DNA from: Lachnospiraceae bacterium
Lineage (GTDB): Bacteria; Bacillota; Clostridia; Lachnospirales; Lachnospiraceae
DNA length: 64,000 nucleotides
Direction of reading: 5' to 3'
Assembly (NCBI GenBank): GCA_016283575.1
Contig: JAEEND010000018.1
Location: forward strand, 62,001-126,000
The notes beneath the pieces were generated by a model. That model saw nothing but the letters and a program-made list of their open reading frames with translations. It was not told the origin of the DNA and did not search any database. This document shows positions 41,898 through 49,697 of this stretch, piece by piece (within the stretch, counting starts at the first letter, position 1; each line of letters begins with the position of its first letter). The position numbers and the translations under genes were made by a program.

Positions 41898-42986
41898 TTA
41901 TAAACCTGCCTGAGCTGCAACTTCTGCTGCGAAGTCGTCAACCTTCTTTTCCATACCTTCGCCAACTTCGTAACGAACGAACTTAGCGATCTTGATGTTG
42001 GCATCAACTGACTTAAGGTAAGCGCCTACGGACTGCTTTCCGTCTTCAGCCTTAACATATACCTGATCAAGTAAGCAGATTTCCTTTAAGTGCTTTGAAA
42101 TACGACCTTCAACAAGTCCTGCAAAAATCTTATCTGCGGAGATGTTAGCCTTATCAGCTACTGCAAGTTCTGCAAGCTGAGCCTTAGCTGCATCTGATAA
42201 GAAGTTGGGAAGATAGTTCATGTTAGACTTCTTCTCTTCGTAAATAGCCTTATCTTCAGCGCTCCATACGTTTTCATTGATAGCTCTTTCAATAAGCTTG
42301 TTTAAGATGGGCTTGGGAAGTGAGAAAGGATCGTTTAATGCGCTTTCTAATGTAATATCTTTTTCTTTTGCAAGTTCGTCAGCAGAGATGTCATCTCTTG
42401 ATACGAACTGAGGGTTCATAGCTGCAACCTGCATTGCAACGTTGGTAAGAGCTTCCTTAACATTGTCGCCTGTTGCGCCGTTAGCTGCAACAAGAACACC
42501 AATCTTACCACCACCATGGATGTAAGATACTACACATTCGCCCTCAGCCTTTTCAAATCTTCTGAAGGAAAGCTTTTCACCAATGGTAGCTGTCTTTTCA
42601 ACAAGAACTTCCTTAACGGTCTTTGATGCATCTTCAACCCACTTTTCTTCCATCATGGATTCAACATCAGCTGCGGAAGAGTTAAGTGCCTGCTTTGCGA
42701 TTGCTTCAACAAATGCCTGGAATGTTTCATTCTTTGCAACAAAGTCTGTTTCGGAGTTAACTTCAACTACAACAGCTTTGTTTCCTTCTACAGCAACTCT
42801 GGTAATACCTTCTGCTGCGATACGGCTTGCTTTCTTTTCAGCCTTAGCAGCGCCGCTCTTTCTTAATACATCAACAGCTGCTTCCATATCGCCGTTGGTT
42901 TCGTTAAGTGCCTTTTTGCAATCCATCATGCCGGCACCGGTCATTTCACGTAATTCTTTTACCATGCTTGCAGTAATTTCTGCCAT
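41898..42986 (-). CDS. tsf: Elongation factor Ts, with an internal insertion
   Basis: EF-Ts exchanges GDP for GTP on EF-Tu. The N-terminal UBA-like domain (MVKELREMTGAGMMDCKKAL) and the TDFVAKN core motif (80-86) are intact. At 362 residues it is longer than the ~290-310 usual in Firmicutes. The extra 55-65 residues lie between about 212 and 285, just before VEGRISKHLKEICLLDQ, which is normally reached soon after the SRDDISADEL segment. It follows rpsB in the standard order. Confidence 0.95.
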   Translation of the reverse strand: MAEITASMVKELREMTGAGMMDCKKALNETNGDMEAAVDVLRKSGAAKAEKKASRIAAEGITRVAVEGNKAVVVEVNSETDFVAKNETFQAFVEAIAKQALNSSAADVESMMEEKWVEDASKTVKEVLVEKTATIGEKLSFRRFEKAEGECVVSYIHGGGKIGVLVAANGATGDNVKEALTNVAMQVAAMNPQFVSRDDISADELAKEKDITLESALNDPFSLPKPILNKLIERAINENVWSAEDKAIYEEKKSNMNYLPNFLSDAAKAQLAELAVADKANISADKIFAGLVEGRISKHLKEICLLDQVYVKAEDGKQSVGAYLKSVDANIKIAKFVRYEVGEGMEKKVDDFAAEVAAQAGL

Positions 42987-43012
42987 GATCTTATCCTCCT
43001 GTTTGTGGCTTA

Positions 43013-43774
43013 TTATTCTTCTGTAGCTACTTCTTCGATATCTTCTGCAACTGCTTCTACATCAGCATTAGCATCTGCAGCGTCAACAGCTTCGCCCTGG
43101 TTAGCTTCGATTACGGCGTCAGCCATCTTGGAAACGATAAGCTTTACTGCTCTGATAGCGTCATCGTTACCGGGGATAATATAGTCAAGTTCTTCAGGAT
43201 CGCAGTTAGTATCACCGATACCAAGTAATGTAATACCGAGTGAGTGTGCTTCCTGAACACAGATATGTTCCTTCTTAGGATCTACTACGAAAATAGCATC
43301 GGGAATTCTCTTCATGTCCTTGATACCGCCAAGGTTCTTTTCAAGCTTTTCCCATTCCTTCTTTAAGTTTGTAACTTCCTTCTTGGGAAGAACGTCGAAA
43401 GTTCCGTCCTGAGACATGGTTTCGATAGCCTTTAATCTTGCAACTCTGGACTGGATAGTCTTGAAGTTTGTAAGCATACCACCGAGCCATCTTTCGTTTA
43501 CATAGTACATTCCGCATCTTTCAGCTTCTGTCTTAACAGCATCCTGTGCCTGCTTCTTTGTACCAACGAAAAGAATTGTACCACCCTGAGCTACAATATC
43601 AGAGATTGCATTGTAAGCTTCGTCAACCTTACCTACAGACTTCTGTAAGTCGATGATGTGGATACCGTTTCTTTCTGTGAAGATGTAGGGAGCCATCTTA
43701 GGGTTCCATCTTCTTGTCTGATGTCCGAAATGAACACCTGCTTCGAGTAACTGTTTCATTGAAATAACGCTCAT
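43013..43774 (-). CDS. rpsB: 30S ribosomal protein S2
   Basis: S2 binds the 30S head-body junction. The start is the ATG at 43774 (253 residues). GGAGG lies nine bases upstream and the family begins with [18 protein letters not shown]. An upstream ATG at 43789 overlaps that ribosome binding site and is rejected. Core motifs [22 protein letters not shown] and [19 protein letters not shown] are present, with an acidic C-terminal tail (about 225-253). Transcription starts from its own promoter after the flagellar operon terminator. Confidence 0.97.
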   Translation of the reverse strand: MSVISMKQLLEAGVHFGHQTRRWNPKMAPYIFTERNGIHIIDLQKSVGKVDEAYNAISDIVAQGGTILFVGTKKQAQDAVKTEAERCGMYYVNERWLGGMLTNFKTIQSRVARLKAIETMSQDGTFDVLPKKEVTNLKKEWEKLEKNLGGIKDMKRIPDAIFVVDPKKEHICVQEAHSLGITLLGIGDTNCDPEELDYIIPGNDDAIRAVKLIVSKMADAVIEANQGEAVDAADANADVEAVAEDIEEVATEE

Positions 43775-43902
43775 TTTAAAATCCTCCATTTTGGTTAATC
43801 ATCCGTGTATCCCGTTTTCCCGTCAACCTTCGCGTCAAAGGGCACCGACGGCGGAAGCAATAAGCATGCAAAATACACGTGCCTTTTAGTCACAGCCTTG
43901 TC
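43775..43902 (-). promoter_or_regulatory. Leader region of rpsB (possible autoregulatory structure)
   Basis: About 120 nt of untranslated leader lie between the promoter and rpsB. It has GC-rich segments that can pair (for example CCGTC/GACGG). Firmicute rpsB genes often carry an S2-binding leader; I infer this by position and have not matched a consensus. Confidence 0.35.
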
Positions 43903-43931
43903 AGTTTAACATATTATCATCGGGGTTTCAA
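43903..43931 (-). promoter_or_regulatory. Promoter of rpsB-tsf
   Basis: On the minus strand TTGAAA (43926-43931) and TAAACT (43903-43908) are 17 bp apart, downstream of the flagellar operon terminator. Confidence 0.65.
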
Positions 43932-43962
43932 TAGAAAACTTTGAATTTATGGGAAAAACCTT

Positions 43963-43991
43963 GAAAAAGTGCAACCACAGGGCTGCACTTT
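43963..43991 (-). terminator. Terminator of the flagellar/chemotaxis operon
   Basis: AAAGTGCA and TGCACTTT (43984-43991, 43966-43973) form a stem with a ten-base loop, followed by a T-run on the minus strand. It lies about 20 bp after the last gene of the operon. Confidence 0.8.
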
Positions 43992-44010
43992 CAGATTATC
44001 TTACTTAAAA

Positions 44011-44868
44011 CTACTTCTTGGAAGCAAAAAGATCGATTACAAGCTTTACTTCTCCGACTCCGAGGCCGAGTTCTTTTGCAATGGCCATATTGGATTTGCC
44101 CTGTTCATGAAGCTTTCGAATCATTTCATTGGAATTCTTTTTTCCGTCATTGTCGGTATCGAAATGAAGGGATACATTATTTGCAGGATTTCTTTTAGGT
44201 TCCGCTTTTTTCTTACTTGTTGATGCAGTCTTTTTCTTGGGTGCAGCAGCTTCGCCGGTAGTCTTTACTGTATCTTTCTTCTTTTCTGCAGGTTCTTTAT
44301 TGAATGCCGCAGCCTCAGCTTTGGGAATTGCCACTCCGTCACGAAGTACAAGTTGTTCCGGCATAAAGGGTCTGAAATCAGGCTCCTTTTCATCGTCTGC
44401 TTCTTTGCGTTCTTCTTCTTTCGCGATTACTTCAGCCTGCTTTTTTTCTATTTCCTTCTTTACTTCTTCGGTCTTTTCTTTTTCTTTTATTAATTCCTGC
44501 TCGGTATTTTTAAGCTTTTCATCTTTGTCATTTAACATGTCATAGAGAAATACCGCTTCGTTGTGATTGGCATTAATCTTTTCAAGTACGGTTTCGGAAT
44601 ATTCGTCCACTGCCATTATCTTTTCATTGGACATCTTCTCGAGAGCGCGCTCGGTCTTTTCAACGGAATAGTTCACGGTCTCTTCCACCATGTCATCTAT
44701 TCTTTCTTTAGCGCCCTCCAGCTCCTTGGTCACAAAGGCTCTGATCCGCTCTTCCGTCTCTTTTTCTTCTTCTTTATTCTTCTTTCTTTCAGGCAAAATA
44801 AAGCTCAGGACAAAAAATATAAGTCCCAACACACCTACAATGCCAAGCAATATATAACTATCCATCAC
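44011..44868 (-). CDS. SwrB-like membrane protein with coiled coil and C-terminal helix-turn-helix (DUF6115-like)
   Basis: The 285-residue protein has one N-terminal span (about 4-24), a long Glu/Lys-rich coiled coil (about 28-165), a Lys/Ala/Pro-rich linker and a C-terminal helix-turn-helix (RKLHEQGKSNMAIAKELGLG, near 250). Layout and position, after the flagellar sigma factor and just before rpsB, match SwrB of Bacillus, which promotes assembly of the flagellar basal body and export switch. The direct sequence likeness is limited to the C-terminal module. Confidence 0.7.
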   Translation of the reverse strand: MMDSYILLGIVGVLGLIFFVLSFILPERKKNKEEEKETEERIRAFVTKELEGAKERIDDMVEETVNYSVEKTERALEKMSNEKIMAVDEYSETVLEKINANHNEAVFLYDMLNDKDEKLKNTEQELIKEKEKTEEVKKEIEKKQAEVIAKEEERKEADDEKEPDFRPFMPEQLVLRDGVAIPKAEAAAFNKEPAEKKKDTVKTTGEAAAPKKKTASTSKKKAEPKRNPANNVSLHFDTDNDGKKNSNEMIRKLHEQGKSNMAIAKELGLGVGEVKLVIDLFASKK

Positions 44869-44871
44869 TGA

Positions 44872-45198
44872 CTATATCCTTATATCAAATGATTGCCCGA
44901 AGGTCTTCTTAACAACTTTTCCGTCGTCGTGTTCTTCGTCATGGTCTTTGTTGCGGTGTTTGCCTCCGTCACCGCTGTACTGACCGTTTCCCTTTTCTTT
45001 TGCATCAAACTGCTTCTGATAATTGGAAACGTCATTGGCTCTTTCTACGGTATTGGACTTTTCCTCAGTTTCGGACTTAAAGGTCTGGCTGAAATTAGCC
45101 TGATCCAGCATTCCCTTGTGTTCCTCATTGTGTCTGATAGCGGCAAAATCCTGAGCCCGTGATACAGATACATTCAGTTCAATCGGTCCGAGTCCCAT
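44872..45198 (-). CDS. Small hydrophilic protein of unknown function in the flagellar operon
   Basis: This 108-residue protein has no signal peptide or membrane span. It is polar, with a His/Asp/Glu/Lys-rich stretch (KHRNKDHDEEHDDGK, near 80-94) that could bind metal or simply be disordered. AAAGGAG precedes the ATG. It lies between fapA and the SwrB-like gene, three bases before the latter. I do not recognise a family. Confidence 0.65.
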   Translation of the reverse strand: MGLGPIELNVSVSRAQDFAAIRHNEEHKGMLDQANFSQTFKSETEEKSNTVERANDVSNYQKQFDAKEKGNGQYSGDGGKHRNKDHDEEHDDGKVVKKTFGQSFDIRI

Positions 45199-45225
45199 AA
45201 ATTACTCCTTTCCCCTCGAAAGAAA

Positions 45226-46818
45226 CTAGTAGATAGCAACCATCTTAACATCACCGGCTTCTTTTACGAAGCGGCAATATTTCATGGCGCTTTTAACTAC
45301 CATTGATACATCTCCTATACATATTTTTGTGCCGGGATATACATCGCCGGTTACTATTACCTGACCTGCAGTTTCGGCATCGCCGGGTTCTTCAATCTTT
45401 GAAAGCTGATCTTCTATTTCGGTAAGACGGTCTGTCTGTTCTTTGCTGATCTTAGCTAGTTTTTGGATCTGTGTAAGCTGATCCGTAGTCATCTTGACTC
45501 CGCTGGTAAGCTTAATTCTTGCTCCGTCCAGCACGGGCTTAATGGTTGCAAGAGATTTATCAAGCTGAAGCATCTCTTTTTTAAGAGCTGCGATTTCCTG
45601 CTTTAATGTTGCATCCATACCAACTTCAACCACAGTATCTGCACCCATTGATGAACCAAGGTTCTTAACTTCGATGGTATTGGTGGCAACGGCACGTCCG
45701 CCGGCTATGAAACCTTTTTTACCGATTACTCTGATATCGGTTCCTGCCACTACATTGCTGTGCATGATGGATTCTGCTTCAACAAAACCCTTGGCACTTA
45801 CGGTGGCATTCTCTAAGAATTTACTTACTATATTGCCGCCGGAAGTAAGGCGTCCCTTGTGCATACCGTTCATGCCGCGGGCAATTGTAATATTTCCGCC
45901 GGCTTCAAGAAAGGCGCCTTCCACAATACCCTTTACTTCAATGTTTCCCTTGGCTTTAATGGTGAAGTTCTCGCACACATTACCGTTAACACATACATTT
46001 CCGTCATATTCAATATTGCCGACGCTGTTATCAACGTTTTCAACTTCGAATACGCTTGATACGAAAACTTTTCCTTCTACCAGGTTAACGTGACCGTTTA
46101 CCATGGAACGGATCTCTGTTTTATCTTCGCTTAATTCGATCTCATGTCCGTATTTTAACTGTAACTGCTTTACTTCTCTCGGACGGATCCTCTCGCCCTT
46201 TACATTAATACCGGGAGTACCGAATACTGCAGGAGTAAGCTTGGCAAGGAGCTGACCTTTTTCACAGTGGTTAATGGTATTTAAATTAAAGAAGTCTACG
46301 GAACCATCCTCATTTAATGTAGGCTTGATCCTGGGATCTGTATTAAAGAAGTATTCTATTGATGCATCACTTCCCTGTACAGGAGGAAGACCTTTTGCAA
46401 TTTCAACGTCGGTACAGTAAGGTCTGTTTTTAAGAAAATCATCTATTACACTGTCATCAAGTCCGAATTTAACGCCACGGCTTGTAAATTCACGAAGGAA
46501 TTCTTCTCTTGACATTACTTCCGCTCCCAGGAATGGGGGAATCAGTCTTACGGTTACCGACATGTTGTCGGGCGCAATAAATACCTTGGCGGTCTCACCC
46601 AATGCATATTTAAATTCCGTAGTGGTCATGAAGATCACTTCTTCATCGGAAAGTGAATTTAAGTTTGAAGCCAGTTCCTTTATGTCATAGGAAATATTCT
46701 TAATAGACAAGTATTCAGTTAATTCTTCGCGGGAAATAGGCTTTCCGCCATCCTTCGGCGGAAAGAGCTTGATGGCACACATGCCGTTCTTAGGAATAAT
46801 CTGAAAATAACCGTTCAT
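45226..46818 (-). CDS. FapA (DUF342) polar/flagellar assembly-like protein
   Basis: The 530-residue protein has the DUF342/FapA architecture. An N-terminal region of about 150 residues is followed by a right-handed beta-helix (about 165-395) with the ...GNVCVNGNVCENFTIKAKGNIEVKGIVEGA pattern of bactofilin-like rungs, then a coiled coil (about 400-465) and a short beta tail. In Vibrio FapA helps place the polar flagellum; DUF342 proteins are common in clostridial flagellar loci. It lies 142 bp after the sigma factor, behind a hairpin array. Confidence 0.85.
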   Translation of the reverse strand: MNGYFQIIPKNGMCAIKLFPPKDGGKPISREELTEYLSIKNISYDIKELASNLNSLSDEEVIFMTTTEFKYALGETAKVFIAPDNMSVTVRLIPPFLGAEVMSREEFLREFTSRGVKFGLDDSVIDDFLKNRPYCTDVEIAKGLPPVQGSDASIEYFFNTDPRIKPTLNEDGSVDFFNLNTINHCEKGQLLAKLTPAVFGTPGINVKGERIRPREVKQLQLKYGHEIELSEDKTEIRSMVNGHVNLVEGKVFVSSVFEVENVDNSVGNIEYDGNVCVNGNVCENFTIKAKGNIEVKGIVEGAFLEAGGNITIARGMNGMHKGRLTSGGNIVSKFLENATVSAKGFVEAESIMHSNVVAGTDIRVIGKKGFIAGGRAVATNTIEVKNLGSSMGADTVVEVGMDATLKQEIAALKKEMLQLDKSLATIKPVLDGARIKLTSGVKMTTDQLTQIQKLAKISKEQTDRLTEIEDQLSKIEEPGDAETAGQVIVTGDVYPGTKICIGDVSMVVKSAMKYCRFVKEAGDVKMVAIY

Positions 46819-46852
46819 AAAGAACCCCCAAAATAATTCTCAATGCAAGATG

Positions 46853-46960
46853 ATTGGCAAAGCCAATTGTCCCGGATGAAATTAGCAGAGCTAATTTTCC
46901 CTTATACAATTGGCGAAGCCAATTGTCCCGGATGAAAGAAGGTTTCACCTTCTTTCATCC
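46853..46960 (-). repeat. Array of four short-loop hairpins between the sigma factor and fapA
   Basis: Four palindromes follow each other: ATTGGC-AAA-GCCAAT (46853-46867); AAATTAGC-AGA-GCTAATTT (46879-46897); ACAATTGGC-GAA-GCCAATTGT (46906-46926); and a 14-base stem with a TTC loop (46930-46960). Each has a three-base loop. The spacer phrase TGTCCCGGATGA occurs after the first and third. It may process or attenuate the operon mRNA. Confidence 0.75.
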
Positions 46961-47725
46961 TTATTGTATCAAAATACCCATGTATCTTCCAAGCTTTTCT
47001 TTCATTTTCTGTAAAGCTCGTGTATGAAGCTGCGAAACTCTTGATTCTGATACCTCGAGCACGTAGCTTATTTCTTTTAATGTCAATTCTTCATAGTAAT
47101 AAAGAAGAATGACCTTTCTTTCGTTTTCGGTGAGGTTTTCAAGAGACTTGGCGAGCATTTCTTTTAATTCGGCCTTCTCAATAACCTCTTCAGGCTCTTC
47201 AAATCTGGATGTGAGATTTTTCTCGGTGGGAGCTTCTACCCCTTGCTCCATAAATTCATCCAGGGATACTACATTGGTAACCTTTAACTGGCACTGCCAT
47301 TCATTTAATTCGTCTTCGGAAATATTTAACTTTTTGGCAATTTCCTCATCCGTTGCCTTGTGTCCCGTTTCAGCCTCGATCTCACGCATGGCATTTTCCA
47401 GCTGACGCTCTTTTTGGCGGACAGTTCTGGGAATCCAGTCCATCTTACGGATCTGGTCTAAGATAGAACCTCTGATGCGTAAGCTTGCATAGGTTTCAAA
47501 CTTGACTTCTTTTGCAAAATCAAATTTATCTATGGCATCAATGAGTCCGAAAATACCGTAACTGCACAAATCTTCGTATTCTACATTGTACCCTAAATAC
47601 ATGCTAAGGCGCCCCGCGACTAATTTCACCAACGGAGCGTATTCCAGTATTAACTGCTCTCTGACTTCGGGGGTAGGTTTCTTTGAATAATCATCCCAAA
47701 GTTTTTTTCTTCCCTGTTCATCCAT
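46961..47725 (-). CDS. fliA: Flagellar sigma factor FliA/SigD (sigma-28)
   Basis: This alternative sigma factor directs late flagellar, motility and chemotaxis promoters. The 254-residue protein has region 2 (LVAGRLSMYLGYNVEYEDLCSYG, with the -10 reading segment FETYASLRIRGSILD), the FliA/WhiG linker WIPRTVRQKERQLE and region 4 with the helix-turn-helix ...LTLKEISYVLEVSESRVSQLH. It follows cheD and a small membrane protein, as sigD does in Bacillus. Confidence 0.95.
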   Translation of the reverse strand: MDEQGRKKLWDDYSKKPTPEVREQLILEYAPLVKLVAGRLSMYLGYNVEYEDLCSYGIFGLIDAIDKFDFAKEVKFETYASLRIRGSILDQIRKMDWIPRTVRQKERQLENAMREIEAETGHKATDEEIAKKLNISEDELNEWQCQLKVTNVVSLDEFMEQGVEAPTEKNLTSRFEEPEEVIEKAELKEMLAKSLENLTENERKVILLYYYEELTLKEISYVLEVSESRVSQLHTRALQKMKEKLGRYMGILIQ

Positions 47726-47762
47726 GTATTATAATCCCCTTTAGAAATCATTCCCGATAGGC

Positions 47763-48074
47763 TTACTCTTCTCCTGCCTCCGTTTTGATTCCATTCTCTT
47801 CGGTCTTCTCCACAGTTTTACCTTCTTGAGGATTTTCATCCTTTGATGGTTCTTTTTCTATTACCTCGCCTTCTTCTTCTTTTCGCTTTTTATTCTCAGC
47901 ATAAAAAGAATCAAGTACCATGCGAATAACTGTGCCAATAAAATAAAAAACACAAAAAACAGCCAACAACGCAATCAACATTGTTATAAGGCCGTAGCCT
48001 TTATAATAAACGATAAGCGCTGTGGCTGCCAAAGCCGCCAGCGTCAACACCACCGGCAATTCTTTTCTGGTCAT
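47763..48074 (-). CDS. Small membrane protein in the chemotaxis/sigma block
   Basis: The 103-residue protein has two hydrophobic spans (about 7-24 and 28-54) and a Glu/Lys-rich cytoplasmic tail (about 60-103). No family is recognised. It begins three bases after cheD and ends 37 bp before the sigma factor, so it is cotranscribed with them. The spans and tail suggest a scaffold or membrane partner. Confidence 0.6.
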   Translation of the reverse strand: MTRKELPVVLTLAALAATALIVYYKGYGLITMLIALLAVFCVFYFIGTVIRMVLDSFYAENKKRKEEEGEVIEKEPSKDENPQEGKTVEKTEENGIKTEAGEE

Positions 48075-48077
48075 ACC

Positions 48078-48563
48078 CTAAATAACCCTTTCTTCTTTGC
48101 CCACGGCTCTTATCACGAAATCCCCTGATTCAGGATAAAAGATAACCGTACGTCCGTATGAATTTCCTGTATCCTCTGCAATTATGGGAATCTTTAATTC
48201 CGCAAGCTTTTTTTTGCTCGCTTCCACATTTCTGTCTCCGACTCTTACAAGGTCTGACTTATTCTGAAAAGCAAACATTTGGGCTCCTCCGGCAATCTTG
48301 GCTACAAGCCTCGATCTGTTGGCCCCCGCCTTCTCCATAAGGCGCACAAGCTCAGCAATACCGGTATCTGCAAATTTCATAATATTACTGTTATTATGAA
48401 TGGCGGTTGAATCAGGAAGCATAACATGTGCCAAGCCTCCTACCTTTGTAACGGGATCTCTCATGGCAATACCCACACAAGAACCAAGGCCCAGCGTAGT
48501 GATACTGTCCGGGCTTATACAAACCTTGAGATCCGCCATCCCAACTTTTATTACTTCACTCAT
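48078..48563 (-). CDS. cheD: Chemoreceptor glutamine deamidase CheD
   Basis: CheD deamidates glutamines of methyl-accepting chemotaxis proteins and activates CheC. The 161-residue protein has the catalytic Cys29 in GLGSCVGIAM and His46 in GGLAHVMLP, with the conserved substrate Thr/Ser region. The usual length is ~160. It is 22 bp after cheC, which is its binding partner. Confidence 0.95.
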   Translation of the reverse strand: MSEVIKVGMADLKVCISPDSITTLGLGSCVGIAMRDPVTKVGGLAHVMLPDSTAIHNNSNIMKFADTGIAELVRLMEKAGANRSRLVAKIAGGAQMFAFQNKSDLVRVGDRNVEASKKKLAELKIPIIAEDTGNSYGRTVIFYPESGDFVIRAVGKEERVI

Positions 48564-48585
48564 TAATTATCCACCTGTTATCGTG

Positions 48586-49203
48586 TTACATAATGCCCAA
48601 AGCACTTAAAATTTTTGCGTAGGACTCAAGATCGGGTACGAGAATAAAGTATCCGTCAATCTGGCAATCATCAAAGAACTGGTTCTGAATAAGCAAAATC
48701 TTGTCACCCAGAGTTCCAAATTCAATGGCGGGGACGCTTAAAATAGCGCCCGCCATATCAATTGTTAAATCAGGAACCGATGGATAGATTTTTAAATTTG
48801 TAAGAGTAGATAATGAATTCAGATAAGCTCCGGTGATAATATTACCGATCTCCTTAAGAGCTGACATTTCCATCTCGCCAAAGTCATCCCCGGGAGATTC
48901 CATGCCCATCATAAGTTTGCTTACAAGGTGCTTTGCAGACCCTTTTTCCAACAGGAACATAATGCTGCCGGAGATATCTCCTTCAACACATAAATAGATT
49001 CCTGCCATTATCTGTTCTTCGCCGCCCATGAGTTCGCCAAGCTTTGAAAACTCCAGGAGTTTAACCTGCGGAACACTCATGTCAACCTTGGCATTGATAA
49101 GCTGTGACAATGCTGTGGTCGCGTTACCGGCGCCGATGTTTCCGATTTCTTTTAATACGTCAAAATACTGTTCGGAAACTTTTTCGATGTTTAAATCATC
49201 CAT
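48586..49203 (-). CDS. cheC: CheY-P phosphatase CheC
   Basis: CheC removes phosphate from CheY. The 205-residue protein has both phosphatase active-site helices (EIGNIGAGNATTALSQL near 16 and ALKEIGNIITGAYLN near 115), each with the Glu and Asn of the family. In Bacillus CheC is stimulated by CheD, whose gene follows here. Confidence 0.94.
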   Translation of the reverse strand: MDDLNIEKVSEQYFDVLKEIGNIGAGNATTALSQLINAKVDMSVPQVKLLEFSKLGELMGGEEQIMAGIYLCVEGDISGSIMFLLEKGSAKHLVSKLMMGMESPGDDFGEMEMSALKEIGNIITGAYLNSLSTLTNLKIYPSVPDLTIDMAGAILSVPAIEFGTLGDKILLIQNQFFDDCQIDGYFILVPDLESYAKILSALGIM

Positions 49204-49223
49204 ATATTATGCTCCCCATAGTG

Positions 49224-49682
49224 CTATTCTTTTTCCACTGTAAGTGAATTAAGATCAAGAATAGAGATTAACTCGCTGCCGCACTTACCTACACTCTGTA
49301 CGAATGTAACTTTATCTGCGGAAGTATCGGTTGCTACTTTCTCAATCTGTGAGCTTTCCAGAGTAATAACTTCTTTTACTTCATCTACGATGAAACCGAT
49401 CTTACCGTGCTGCTCAAGCTTGAGGATTATGATTCTGGTAGCCTTGGTGATCTCATCTTCTTTAAGACCCATCTTAAGTCTTAAACTCATAACGGGGATG
49501 ATCTCACCTCTTAAGTTAATAACACCCTTTAAATAGGAGGCTACCTTTGGAACTCTGGTCACGTGAGTCATCTTAACAATGTTATCAACTACGGAAATAT
49601 TGATACCGAACTGTTCATTGTCAATTTTGATCACTATGTACTGGGCTGTATCGTTTTCGTTAACGATTTTTAATTCATCCAT
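49224..49682 (-). CDS. cheW: Chemotaxis coupling protein CheW
   Basis: CheW links chemoreceptors to the CheA kinase. The 152-residue protein has the complete two-subdomain beta-barrel fold, with VIKIDNEQFGINISVVDNI at the start, VINLRGEIIPVMSL in the middle and GFIVDEVKEVI near the receptor-binding face. It lies 15 bp after cheA. Confidence 0.96.
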   Translation of the reverse strand: MDELKIVNENDTAQYIVIKIDNEQFGINISVVDNIVKMTHVTRVPKVASYLKGVINLRGEIIPVMSLRLKMGLKEDEITKATRIIILKLEQHGKIGFIVDEVKEVITLESSQIEKVATDTSADKVTFVQSVGKCGSELISILDLNSLTVEKE

Positions 49683-49697
49683 TTTTATCCCTCCTCA

